From: Bog-473 sp963781955
Lineage (GTDB): Bacteria > Actinomycetota > Acidimicrobiia > Acidimicrobiales > RAAP-2
DNA length: 64,000 nt
Assembly (NCBI GenBank): GCA_963781955.1
Contig: CAWAHU010000001.1
Span: forward strand, 1,178,001-1,242,000
Direction of reading: 5' to 3'
The notes under the pieces are model-generated. The model was not told the origin of the DNA and did no database searches. It saw only the letters and a list, made by a program, of their open reading frames with translations. Each line of letters begins with the position of its first letter. Within the stretch, counting starts at the first letter, position 1. A program made the translations under genes and the position numbers. Positions 26,935 to 36,970 of this stretch are shown piece after piece.

Positions 26935-27891
26935 ATGCAGCCCTCCGATCCCGAGCATCATCCCGGTCATCCAAAACTGACAGTTGCCGTCCTGATCACG
27001 ACGTTCCGACGTTCGGAGATGCTCAAGGCACTTCTCGGATCGTTGCGCGAGGGCACGCGCACTCCGGACGAGGTGATCGTCGTCGACAACGACCCGGATG
27101 GATCCGCCGACCCTGACCCGATACCGGGATTGCCCGTTCGCGTGATACAAGCCGGCCTCGGACTGAACCTCGCTGGGGCGCGCAATGCCGCATGGCGGTC
27201 AGCCGAATCGGACCTGTGTATCTTCATCGACGATGACAACATCGTAGAACGCGATGCCATCGCCGAGTTGGCACGAACCTTCGAGACCTCCCGAATCGGA
27301 CTTGCCGGTCCCGTCATCTACGCCGGTGACACCGGAACCGTCTGGTGCGGTGGCATCCGGCGCTCGGGTTGGACCGGTGTGACGCGCTGCATGCTTCGCG
27401 GCCAGTCGAATCTTCCCGCGGCGGCGACGTGGCACACCGATGACATGCCCGATGCGTTCGCTGTACCGGGCGCAGTCCTTGAGGAGGTCGAGGGTCTCGA
27501 CGACGAGCGATTCCCGATCCATTACGACGAAGCAGACCTCGCCGTTCGCATTCGTGACCTCGGGTTGCGGACCGTCGTTGTGAGGGATGCGAGAGTGCGG
27601 CACTACGGTTGGGTGGGGATCAGTCCAGGGCACGGGATCTTCCGGGCGATGACGATCCACAGCGCTCAACGGGCCCGACAGATGGCTCTGTCCCGCGTTC
27701 GCTTCCACATGCTGCACTCACGGGGTCTCCGGAGGTTGAGTTCGGTGGGGGTGTTCATTCCCATCTGGACGATCGTGACGATGGTCGCCTGCCTGCTCGC
27801 CGACGGGTCCTGGACTGACCGCATCACCACTGTGCGCGCCGTCGGAGCGGGAACGCTCGCCGGGTACCGTGAGGTCCTCGGCGGACAATGA
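26935..27891 (+). CDS. Family 2 glycosyltransferase
   Basis: A 318-residue GT-A enzyme. It starts VAVLITTFRRSEMLKALLGS, has VIVVDNDPDGS and the metal-binding IFIDDDNIV. The acceptor part contains FAVPGAVLEEVEGLDDERFPIHYDEADLAVR, the usual ED-like catalytic region. A hydrophobic C-terminal segment (VGVFIPIWTIVTMVACLLA) suggests a membrane-tethered enzyme. Its stop overlaps the start of the 51-residue peptide gene (ATGA). With the GMC enzyme upstream it may act on a surface glycan or a glycoconjugate. Confidence 0.82.
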   Translation: MQPSDPEHHPGHPKLTVAVLITTFRRSEMLKALLGSLREGTRTPDEVIVVDNDPDGSADPDPIPGLPVRVIQAGLGLNLAGARNAAWRSAESDLCIFIDDDNIVERDAIAELARTFETSRIGLAGPVIYAGDTGTVWCGGIRRSGWTGVTRCMLRGQSNLPAAATWHTDDMPDAFAVPGAVLEEVEGLDDERFPIHYDEADLAVRIRDLGLRTVVVRDARVRHYGWVGISPGHGIFRAMTIHSAQRARQMALSRVRFHMLHSRGLRRLSSVGVFIPIWTIVTMVACLLADGSWTDRITTVRAVGAGTLAGYREVLGGQ

Positions 27892-28043
27892 AGAGCCCGC
27901 AAGCGACCTGCGGGGACCTCCGGCGGGCGGCCACCCCGGGCGAGGGCGGGCCACTGATCGAGTTGGGCCAAGAGGACGACTCCTGGCCAAAGAATGGCTT
28001 CTGGCCCGACAATGGCTACTGGACGTTTGAACCAGACGACTGA
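27888..28043 (+). CDS. 51-residue Trp-rich peptide with WPxNG repeats
   Basis: A short ORF whose ATG overlaps the glycosyltransferase stop (ATGA). The N-terminal part MKSPQATCGDLRRAATPGE is polar; after an acidic stretch ELGQEDD comes SWPKNG, FWPDNG, then YWTFEPDD. Three aromatic-Trp pairs recur every six residues, and the DNA shows near-repeats AAGAATGGCTTCTGG and GACAATGGCTACTGG. The layout (leader, acidic hinge, repeated short core) resembles a precursor of a ribosomally made, modified peptide. No radical-SAM, YcaO or lanthipeptide enzyme is in the window, so this remains a guess. It might instead be a structural or binding repeat. Confidence 0.55.
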   Translation: MKSPQATCGDLRRAATPGEGGPLIELGQEDDSWPKNGFWPDNGYWTFEPDD

Positions 28044-28097
28044 CCTCGTTCCGTCCGCGGCCCCCACGGGCTGACGAGGCAACCAAGGAAGCGTGCC

Positions 28098-28604
28098 ATG
28101 CCAGAGACATTCACCGGACCTGTGGTCATCGAGCAGCAGTCCGGGACCGACCCCGCGGCGGTCACTTTCATCATCAGGGCGACCAGAGGAGCCGTCGCCC
28201 AGTTGTTCCAGATCGTGGACGAGAGCGGCGCTCCGATCCAGACCGTGGGAGCCACGGGGGGCCCGGCAGCGTGGGGCGACCGGATTGGCGCCTCGCCGGG
28301 CCTCTACCAGGCGGAGTTGGCGATTGACGGTGGGATCAGCGTGCCTGCGCTCGTGTTCCTGACGCGGGCCGAGCTCGGCAACTACACGACGGCTCCTCAC
28401 TACTGGCTCTGCCAGGTCGGTCCGCCGACGAGCACACTCGCGAACCTCAGGAACAACCTGGGCGACTACATCGCATGCCAGCCCGGGGACCGCTATAGCA
28501 GGATCGACACGCCGACCGTGGCCAACCAACGCGAGTACATCTGCGTTGCCGCGGGCACCCCGGCCGCCGGGGAGACAGCCGGTACATGGGAGGCGATGTT
28601 CTGA
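28098..28604 (+). CDS. Hypothetical beta-rich protein with a virion-surface-like C-terminus
   Basis: A 168-residue protein preceded by AAGGAAG. The first half (FTGPVVIEQQSGTDPAAVTF to LAIDGGISVPALVFL) looks all-beta. The C-terminal part GDRYSRIDTPTVANQREYIC followed by AAGTPAAGETAGTWEAMF resembles phage tail or head-fibre C-termini, which often end in GTPG-W. No catalytic motif is visible. It follows the 51-residue peptide gene by 54 nt, with a short stem CCTCGT/ACGAGG between. The phage link is inference from one motif. Confidence 0.5.
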   Translation: MPETFTGPVVIEQQSGTDPAAVTFIIRATRGAVAQLFQIVDESGAPIQTVGATGGPAAWGDRIGASPGLYQAELAIDGGISVPALVFLTRAELGNYTTAPHYWLCQVGPPTSTLANLRNNLGDYIACQPGDRYSRIDTPTVANQREYICVAAGTPAAGETAGTWEAMF

Positions 28605-28749
28605 GTCTCCGACCCGTGGTCACGCTGGCCAGATGGCGGACTCATGCGGACCACACTGGTGCCCCGACCAGCGCTACCAGCTGATCACGTCACCCACGCG
28701 GAGACCGGGCAGCGACGAGAGCGAGACTTCACTGTCCGGATCCGAGGCC

Positions 28750-29630
28750 ACCGAGGTGCGACGTGATCCACAAGAGTCCTTCCCCGATCAGGTCATCTCG
28801 GACCAGGCGCTGACGGAGTTCGTGTTCGCCGGAGGGGGCTGACCAGCGTTCACCGATGGTCCGACCGGACGGGTCGTCACGTACGGCGCGCTGTTCGACT
28901 CCATCCGGCGCCTCGGTGTCGGACTGGCCGCATCGGGCTTCGGTCCCGGTGACGTGCTGGCCATCATGGCCCCGAAGGTGCCCGGGTTCGCCTCGGCGTT
29001 TCACGGTCCAGCGCTGGCGGTCCGAGCCGTGACCACGCTCAATCCCACATACACGGCGCCAAGGCTACGGGATGACCGAGCTCTCGCCGGTCTCGCACTA
29101 CACCCCGTCGGGCGGATGGAGCCCGCCTCGGTCAGCGTGACGGCGCCGAATACGGAGACGATGATCGTCGATCCGGGTTCCGGAGAGCCGCCCGCTTTCA
29201 ACGAGACGGCGAGGTGTGGGTGCGCGGTCCCCAGGTGATGAAGGGGCTAGCTCAACAACCCGTCGGCCACGGAGGCGACCATCGTCGCCGACGACTTGCT
29301 CCGCACCGGGGACAGCAGCCACATCGACGAGGACTCGCACCACTTCGTCGTCGACCGCCTCAAGGATCTCATCAAGTTGAAGGGCTTCCAGGTGCCTCCG
29401 GCGAAGCTCGAGGCACTCACTCCTGCTTACGCACCCGGCGGTGGCCGACCCGGCGGTCGTCAGCCCGACGAGGAGCCCGGGGAGGTCTCGGTCGGTTTCG
29501 TCGCCCTGAAGCCGGTCGGCACGTCACCGAGGAGGAGTTGGATCAGTTCGTGGCCGGACAGGTTGCCCACTACAAGCAGCTCCGCGACGTCACGTTCGTG
29601 GACGAGATCCCCAAGTCGGCGTCGGGCTGA
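28750..29630 (+). pseudogene. Remnant of an acyl-CoA synthetase (4-coumarate:CoA ligase type)
   Basis: Pieces of one AMP-forming ligase lie in order but in different frames. QALTEFVFAGGG is followed by an in-frame stop at 28840-28842, then VVTYGALFDSIRRLGVGLAA and GDVLAIMAPKVPGFASAFHG to TTLNPTYTA. The sequence then jumps straight to GYGMTELSPVSHYTPSGG, so roughly 200 residues are missing. After that come VSVTAPNTETMIVDPGSGE, GEVWVRGPQVMKG, FVVDRLKDLIKLKGFQVPP and HYKQLRDVTFVDEIPKSASG. At least one large deletion, an internal stop and several frame changes make it non-functional. Intact relatives activate aryl or fatty acids. Confidence 0.85.
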
Positions 29631-30093
29631 TCTCGACGATCAGCCCGGTCCGGGCCTGTCCGCGCGTGCCCGGCGCGCGACTTCGTCCGGCTCAGTGCAC
29701 CCCAGCCTTCGGCGGGAACAAGTGGTGCGGGTCTAGCTCCAGCCCGAACACCGTCAGTTCCGCCTCGCTGGGCGGCACCAAGGGCATTGTGCTCGGCGCA
29801 GGGCAGTCACCCCGCCGCCGGCGGGTGAGCTCGTGCGGGCGAGCCGAGCGGCTTGGCGCCCTCGGCGGCCAGCGCGGCCGGGGCGGCCCCGGGCGCCGGA
29901 GCCCTGTGGTCGGTCCTCGGTTTGGCCTTCAGGATCATCGGAGGTCGATTGTGATCACGCCGCAACCCGCGACGAATCATCCCCGGTTCGCAATCCAATC
30001 GGGCCTACCCCCTTATGCCGGGCGGAGGCATCCGTTATGGTTGCGGTGCGGTTGGGTGTGACGCCAGTCCTGAGCGGCGGCTGAAGGAGCGTC
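29631..30093. other. Gene-poor spacer before the giant repeat protein
   Basis: 463 nt with no convincing gene. A 32-codon minus-strand ORF (29690-29788, MPLVPPSEAELTVFGLELD) looks coding-like but is too short to name and may be another gene remnant. The rest is GC-rich and non-repetitive. The promoter of the downstream gene probably lies near 30010-30070, where the sequence is less GC-rich. Confidence 0.35.
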
Positions 30094-30171
30094 ATGACCG
30101 ACGTGGCTACGAATCGATCTCGTGGCGCACCCCATGAAGCGGCTCCGTTCTGCTGTTTGGGGGAATCGTGA
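30094..30171 (+). CDS. 25-residue upstream ORF coupled to the giant repeat gene
   Basis: ATG 30094 follows AAGGAG by four bases, the best ribosome binding site near this gene. It encodes MTDVATNRSRGAPHEAAPFC plus five more residues and stops with TGA at 30169-30171, overlapping the GTG start (30168) of the giant protein. The giant gene itself has only GGGGGA before its GTG. Ribosomes that translate this leader could reinitiate on the GTG, so it probably sets expression of the big protein. The adjacent cysteines near the end are unexplained. Confidence 0.5.
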   Translation: MTDVATNRSRGAPHEAAPFCCLGES

Positions 30172-32828
30172 GCCTGGACCGACTGCTGCGCTCGGCACGA
30201 CGGGCAGCCTTTCGGGTGCTTCTGATGGCGCTCGTGCTCGCGCTCCCCGGGTATGGGGCTGTGCTCATGGTTCCGGCGGCCGCAAGCTCTTCAGCCGACT
30301 CGGGAATCTCGGGAGGCTCGATCGGCATTGGTGGCGGTGCGCAGGGGCAGGACTGTCAACCGAACGTCGCTCCGACAGTCGGCGTCAACTCATTCTTTGA
30401 CACGGCCATTTCGCAGCAGCTTGGACCTGGCTGGATCGCTGGCGACGGCACGTATTCGGCTCAACTGCCTGGCGGTGGGGAATCCTTCGTCTTCGCGGAC
30501 ACGCTGATCGGAGCCGCGCAGTCAAACGGGACGGCAAGCGTCACTGGGGTGATAGCGAACAGCGAACTCGTCGGTTCGACGGCTGCCCTGCAGAGCGATT
30601 ATGGAGGTTCCTATAACGCTCCTGCACCCCTGATTCTCGATGCTCAGGGTGGTGGCGCACACTGGCAGCCCTCTGCTACATACGTCGAGAACGGCCAGCA
30701 GCTGGTCTTTGTGAATGAATTCACACCCGTCTCGGGGAGCTTCTATGACAAGTTCGTCGGACGTTCAGGGATCGCCGTCATGTCGATTTCGGCTAGTGGG
30801 ACTCCAACGTACAGCTCTCTGGGCTTGCTTCCCACCGACGCCAACACACAGTGGGGAATCGCCGTGACCATGGATGCGGCATACATCTACGTGTATGGCA
30901 TCAATTCACCGGCTGGTGCGTTCCAGGGCATGGAAGTTGCTCGCGTGCCACAAGGTCAGTCGCTCAATGCCGCTGCCTGGCAGTATTGGAACGGAGCTCA
31001 GTGGGTGACCGGCCAGTCAAACGCCATCGTCATAGGCACGGGCAACAGGCTCACGGGGGTGATGCCTCAGGCGGGCGATAACGGCTACGTCGCCGTTTCA
31101 ATCCCGAACGGCATCTTGGTGGATACAACCGTTGACCTGTCGTATGCGTGCACGCCACAAGGTCCCTGGAGCACGCCACAGCCCATGTACACCATCCCAC
31201 AAGTGGGTGCGGGCCACAACGGGGAGATTGCCTACACGCCCACATTCCACCCGGAGATCTCGGGCCAGGGTGGTGTTGTTGTCTCCTACAACATTAACTA
31301 CACCGGCAGTCTCGCGACGTTGGAGCAGAACGTCCATGCCTACCAGCCACAGTTCTTGACCTTCTCTGGGGGCAACGCCACCGACACCATCACGTTCAAC
31401 ACCCAGGGTGGCAGCGCGGTGGCCCCCGTGAATGGCCTCGACGGGACCTCCGTCACCTTGCCCGGCGCACCCATTTACCCTGGTTACACCTTCGCCGGGT
31501 GGAACAGCGCCACTGACGGGAGTGGCACCACCTATGGGGGCGGGGCCGCCTACACCCTGGCCGGCTCGGCCACCCTCTACGCCCAGTGGACGCCCACTAT
31601 CGATACGGTGAGCTTCAACACCCAGGGCGGCAGCGCGGTGGCCCCCGTGAGCGGCCTCGACGGGACCACCGTCACCTTGCCGGCCGCACCGACCCGGGCC
31701 GGCTACACCTTCGCCGGGTGGTTCGCCGCCGCCTCGGGTGGCAGCGCCTTGACCTCGCCTTACACCCTGGCCGGCTCGACCACCCTCTACGCCCAGTGGA
31801 CGCCCAACCCCACCGACACCCTCACGTTCAACACCCAGGGCGGCAGCGCGGTGGCCCCCGTGAGCGGCCTCGACGGGACCTCCGTCACCTTGCCCGGCGC
31901 GCCCATTCACCCTGGTTACACCTTCGCCGGGTGGAACAGCGCGGCTGACGGGAGTGGGACGACCTATGGGGGCGGGGCGGCCTACACCCTGGCCGGCTCG
32001 ACCACCCTCTACGCCCAGTGGACGCCCAACCCCACCGACACCCTCACGTTCAACACCCAGGGCGGCAGCGCGGTGGCCCCCGTGAGCGGCCTCGACGGGA
32101 CCTCGGTCCTCTTGCCCGGCGCGCCCATTCACCCTGGTTACACCTTCGCCGGGTGGAACAGCGCGGCTGACGGGAGTGGGACGACCTATGGGGGCGGGGC
32201 GGCCTACACCCTGGCCGGCTCGACCACCCTCTACGCCCAGTGGACGCCCAACCCCACCGACACCCTCACGTTCAACACCCAGGGCGGCAGCGCGGTGGCC
32301 CCCGTGAGCGGCCTCGACGGGACCACCGTCACCTTGCCGGCCGCACCGACCCGGGCCGGCTACACCTTCGCCGGGTGGTTCGCCGCCGCCTCGGGTGGCA
32401 GCGCCTTGACCTCGCCTTACACCCTGGCCGGCTCGACGACCCTCTACGCCCAGTGGACGCCCAACCCCACCGACACCCTCACGTTCAACACCCAGGGCGG
32501 CAGCGCGGTGGCCCCCGTGAGCGGCCTCGACGGGACCTCGGTCCTCTTGCCCGGCGCGCCCATTCACCCTGGTTACACCTTCGCCGGGTGGAACAGCGCG
32601 GCTGACGGGAGTGGGACGACCTATGGGGGCGGGGCGGCCTACACCCTGGCCGGCTCGACCACCCTCTACGCCCAGTGGACGCCCAACCCCACCGACACCC
32701 TCACGTTCAACACCCAGGGCGGCAGCGCGGTGGCCCCCGTGAGCGGCCTCGACGGGACCACCGTCACCTTGCCGGCCGCACCGACCCGGGCCGGCTACAC
32801 CTTCGCCGGGTGGAACGCCGCCGCCTGA
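30168..32828 (+). CDS. Giant secreted repeat protein, N-terminal part (propeller-like head plus InlB repeats)
   Basis: 886 codons before a stop caused by a frame break. Residues 1-40 form a signal peptide (FRVLLMALVLALPGYGAVLM). Residues 60-400 contain GPGWIAGDGTYSAQLPGGG, SFVFADTLIG and repeated strand motifs like those of DUF4185/DUF5005 beta-propellers, often linked to sugar binding or cleavage. From about residue 403 come InlB-type (Listeria-Bacteroides) repeats: FNTQGGSAVAPVSGLDGT, then GYTFAGW, then TLYAQWTP. Six full units and half of the seventh precede TGA 32826-32828. There the DNA has two extra bases, so the true protein probably continues to 38371 (about 2,730 residues). It is likely a cell-surface adhesin or matrix protein. 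Confidence 0.85.
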   Translation: MSLDRLLRSARRAAFRVLLMALVLALPGYGAVLMVPAAASSSADSGISGGSIGIGGGAQGQDCQPNVAPTVGVNSFFDTAISQQLGPGWIAGDGTYSAQLPGGGESFVFADTLIGAAQSNGTASVTGVIANSELVGSTAALQSDYGGSYNAPAPLILDAQGGGAHWQPSATYVENGQQLVFVNEFTPVSGSFYDKFVGRSGIAVMSISASGTPTYSSLGLLPTDANTQWGIAVTMDAAYIYVYGINSPAGAFQGMEVARVPQGQSLNAAAWQYWNGAQWVTGQSNAIVIGTGNRLTGVMPQAGDNGYVAVSIPNGILVDTTVDLSYACTPQGPWSTPQPMYTIPQVGAGHNGEIAYTPTFHPEISGQGGVVVSYNINYTGSLATLEQNVHAYQPQFLTFSGGNATDTITFNTQGGSAVAPVNGLDGTSVTLPGAPIYPGYTFAGWNSATDGSGTTYGGGAAYTLAGSATLYAQWTPTIDTVSFNTQGGSAVAPVSGLDGTTVTLPAAPTRAGYTFAGWFAAASGGSALTSPYTLAGSTTLYAQWTPNPTDTLTFNTQGGSAVAPVSGLDGTSVTLPGAPIHPGYTFAGWNSAADGSGTTYGGGAAYTLAGSTTLYAQWTPNPTDTLTFNTQGGSAVAPVSGLDGTSVLLPGAPIHPGYTFAGWNSAADGSGTTYGGGAAYTLAGSTTLYAQWTPNPTDTLTFNTQGGSAVAPVSGLDGTTVTLPAAPTRAGYTFAGWFAAASGGSALTSPYTLAGSTTLYAQWTPNPTDTLTFNTQGGSAVAPVSGLDGTSVLLPGAPIHPGYTFAGWNSAADGSGTTYGGGAAYTLAGSTTLYAQWTPNPTDTLTFNTQGGSAVAPVSGLDGTTVTLPAAPTRAGYTFAGWNAAA

Positions 32829-35800
32829 CGGGAGTGGGAGCGACCTATGGGGGCGGGGCGGCCTACACCCTGGCCGGCTCGACCACCCTCTACGCCCAGT
32901 GGACGCCCAACCCCACCGACACCCTCACGTTCAACACCCAGGGCGGCAGCGCGGTGGCCCCCGTGAGCGGCCTCGACGGGACCTCGGTCCTCTTGCCCGG
33001 CGCGCCCATTCACCCTGGTTACACCTTCGCCGGGTGGAACAGCGCGGCTGACGGGAGTGGGACGACCTATGGGGGCGGGGCGGCCTACACCCTGGCCGGC
33101 TCGACCACCCTCTACGCCCAGTGGACGCCCAACCCCACCGACACCCTCACGTTCAACACCCAGGGCGGCAGCGCGGTGGCCCCCGTGAGCGGCCTCGACG
33201 GGACCACCGTCACCTTGCCGGCCGCACCGACCCGGGCCGGCTACACCTTCGCCGGGTGGTTCGCCGCCGCCTCGGGTGGCAGCGCCTTGACCTCGCCTTA
33301 CACCCTGGCCGGCTCGACCACCCTCTACGCCCAGTGGACGCCCAACCCCACCGACACCCTCACGTTCAACACCCAGGGCGGCAGCGCGGTGGCCCCCGTG
33401 AGCGGCCTCGACGGGACCACCGTCACCTTGCCGGCCGCACCGACCCGGGCCGGCTACACCTTCGCCGGGTGGTTCGCCGCCGCCTCGGGTGGCAGCGCCT
33501 TGACCTCGCCTTACACCCTGGCCGGCTCGACCACCCTCTACGCCCAGTGGACGCCCAACCCCACCGACACCCTCACGTTCAACACCCAGGGCGGCAGCGC
33601 GGTGGCCCCCGTGAGCGGCCTCGACGGGACCACCGTCACCTTGCCGGCCGCACCGACCCGGGCCGGCTACACCTTCGCCGGGTGGTTCGCCGCCGCCTCG
33701 GGTGGCAGCGCCTTGACCTCGCCTTACACCCTGGCCGGCTCGACCACCCTCTACGCCCAGTGGACGCCCAACCCCACCGACACCCTCACGTTCAACACCC
33801 AGGGCGGCAGCGCGGTGGCCCCCGTGAGCGGCCTCGACGGGACCACCGTCACCTTGCCGGCCGCACCGACCCGGGCCGGCTACACCTTCGCCGGGTGGTT
33901 CGCCGCCGCCTCGGGTGGCAGCGCCTTGACCTCGCCTTACACCCTGGCCGGCTCGACCACCCTCTACGCCCAGTGGACGCCCAACCCCACCGACACCCTC
34001 ACGTTCAACACCCAGGGCGGCAGCGCGGTGGCCCCCGTGAGCGGCCTCGACGGGACCACCGTCACCTTGCCGGCCGCACCGACCCGGGCCGGCTACACCT
34101 TCGCCGGGTGGTTCGCCGCCGCCTCGGGTGGCAGCGCCTTGACCTCGCCTTACACCCTGGCCGGCTCGACCACCCTCTACGCCCAGTGGACGCCCAACCC
34201 CACCGACACCCTCACGTTCAACACCCAGGGCGGCAGCGCGGTGGCCCCCGTGAGCGGCCTCGACGGGACCTCGGTCCTCTTGCCCGGCGCGCCCATTCAC
34301 CCTGGTTACACCTTCGCCGGGTGGAACAGCGCGGCTGACGGGAGTGGGACGACCTATGGGGGCGGGGCGGCCTACACCCTGGCCGGCTCGACCACCCTCT
34401 ACGCCCAGTGGACGCCCAACCCCACCGACACCCTCACGTTCAACACCCAGGGCGGCAGCGCGGTGGCCCCCGTGAGCGGCCTCGACGGGACCACCGTCAC
34501 CTTGCCGGCCGCACCGACCCGGGCCGGCTACACCTTCGCCGGGTGGTTCGCCGCCGCCTCGGGTGGCAGCGCCTTGACCTCGCCTTACACCCTGGCCGGC
34601 TCGACCACCCTCTACGCCCAGTGGACGCCCAACCCCACCGACACCCTCACGTTCAACACCCAGGGCGGCAGCGCGGTGGCCCCCGTGAGCGGCCTCGACG
34701 GGACCACCGTCACCTTGCCGGCCGCACCGACCCGGGCCGGCTACACCTTCGCCGGGTGGTTCGCCGCCGCCTCGGGTGGCAGCGCCTTGACCTCGCCTTA
34801 CACCCTGGCCGGCTCGACCACCCTCTACGCCCAGTGGACGCCCAACCCCACCGACACCCTCACGTTCAACACCCAGGGCGGCAGCGCGGTGGCCCCCGTG
34901 AGCGGCCTCGACGGGACCACCGTCACCTTGCCGGCCGCACCGACCCGGGCCGGCTACACCTTCGCCGGGTGGTTCGCCGCCGCCTCGGGTGGCAGCGCCT
35001 TGACCTCGCCTTACACCCTGGCCGGCTCGACCACCCTCTACGCCCAGTGGACGCCCAACCCCACCGACACCCTCACGTTCAACACCCAGGGCGGCAGCGC
35101 GGTGGCCCCCGTGAGCGGCCTCGACGGGACCACCGTCACCTTGCCGGCCGCACCGACCCGGGCCGGCTACACCTTCGCCGGGTGGTTCGCCGCCGCCTCG
35201 GGTGGCAGCGCCTTGACCTCGCCTTACACCCTGGCCGGCTCGACCACCCTCTACGCCCAGTGGACGCCCAACCCCACCGACACCCTCACGTTCAACACCC
35301 AGGGCGGCAGCGCGGTGGCCCCCGTGAGCGGCCTCGACGGGACCACCGTCACCTTGCCGGCCGCACCGACCCGGGCCGGCTACACCTTCGCCGGGTGGTT
35401 CGCCGCCGCCTCGGGTGGCAGCGCCTTGACCTCGCCTTACACCCTGGCCGGCTCGACCACCCTCTACGCCCAGTGGACGCCCAACCCCACCGACACCCTC
35501 ACGTTCAACACCCAGGGCGGCAGCGCGGTGGCCCCCGTGAGCGGCCTCGACGGGACCACCGTCACCTTGCCGGCCGCACCGACCCGGGCCGGCTACACCT
35601 TCGCCGGGTGGTTCGCCGCCGCCTCGGGTGGCAGCGCCTTGACCTCGCCTTACACCCTGGCCGGCTCGACCACCCTCTACGCCCAGTGGACGCCCAACCC
35701 CACCGACACCCTCACGTTCAACACCCAGGGCGGCAGCGCGGTGGCCCCCGTGAGCGGCCTCGACGGGACCACCGTCACCTTGCCGGCCGCACCGACCCGG

Positions 35801-36970
35801 GCCGGCTACACCTTCGCCGGGTGGTTCGCCGCCGCCTCGGGTGGCAGCGCCTTGACCTCGCCTTACACCCTGGCCGGCTCGACCACCCTCTACGCCCAGT
35901 GGACGCCCAACCCCACCGACACCCTCACGTTCAACACCCAGGGCGGCAGCGCGGTGGCCCCCGTGAGCGGCCTCGACGGGACCACCGTCACCTTGCCGGC
36001 CGCACCGACCCGGGCCGGCTACACCTTCGCCGGGTGGTTCGCCGCCGCCTCGGGTGGCAGCGCCTTGACCTCGCCTTACACCCTGGCCGGCTCGACCACC
36101 CTCTACGCCCAGTGGACGCCCAACCCCACCGACACCCTCACGTTCAACACCCAGGGCGGCAGCGCGGTGGCCCCCGTGAGCGGCCTCGACGGGACCACCG
36201 TCACCTTGCCGGCCGCACCGACCCGGGCCGGCTACACCTTCGCCGGGTGGTTCGCCGCCGCCTCGGGTGGCAGCGCCTTGACCTCGCCTTACACCCTGGC
36301 CGGCTCGACGACCCTCTACGCCCAGTGGACGCCCAACCCCACCGACACCCTCACGTTCAACACCCAGGGCGGCAGCGCGGTGGCCCCCGTGAGCGGCCTC
36401 GACGGGACCACCGTCACCTTGCCGGCCGCACCGACCCGGGCCGGCTACACCTTCGCCGGGTGGTTCGCCGCCGCCTCGGGTGGCAGCGCCTTGACCTCGC
36501 CTTACACCCTGGCCGGCTCGACGACCCTCTACGCCCAGTGGACGCCCAACCCCACCGACACCCTCACGTTCAACACCCAGGGCGGCAGCGCGGTGGCCCC
36601 CGTGAGCGGCCTCGACGGGACCACCGTCACCTTGCCGGCCGCACCGACCCGGGCCGGCTACACCTTCGCCGGGTGGTTCGCCGCCGCCTCGGGTGGCAGC
36701 GCCTTGACCTCGCCTTACACCCTGGCCGGCTCGACGACCCTCTACGCCCAGTGGACGCCCAACCCCACCGACACCCTCACGTTCAACACCCAGGGCGGCA
36801 GCGCGGTGGCCCCCGTGAGCGGCCTCGACGGGACCACCGTCACCTTGCCGGCCGCACCGACCCGGGCCGGCTACACCTTCGCCGGGTGGTTCGCCGCCGC
36901 CTCGGGTGGCAGCGCCTTGACCTCGCCTTACACCCTGGCCGGCTCGAAGACCCTCTACGCCCAGTGGACG
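31375..36970 (+). repeat. Array of 26 InlB-type coding repeats (213 and 222 nt)
   Basis: Two unit types alternate: A, 213 nt (71 residues, GWFAAASGGSALTSPYTL), and B, 222 nt (74 residues, GWNSAADGSGTTYGGGAAYT). The order is B A B B A B, a chimera, B, five A, B, twelve A. Spacing is exact: 33128 to 34193 is five times 213, 34415 to 36971 is twelve times 213, and unit 8 and unit 14 are 222. Unit 7 (32682-32905) is 224, the only irregular one. Units of one type are nearly identical at the DNA level, with changes such as GACCACC/GACGACC, which points to recent duplication or gene conversion. Confidence 0.95.
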
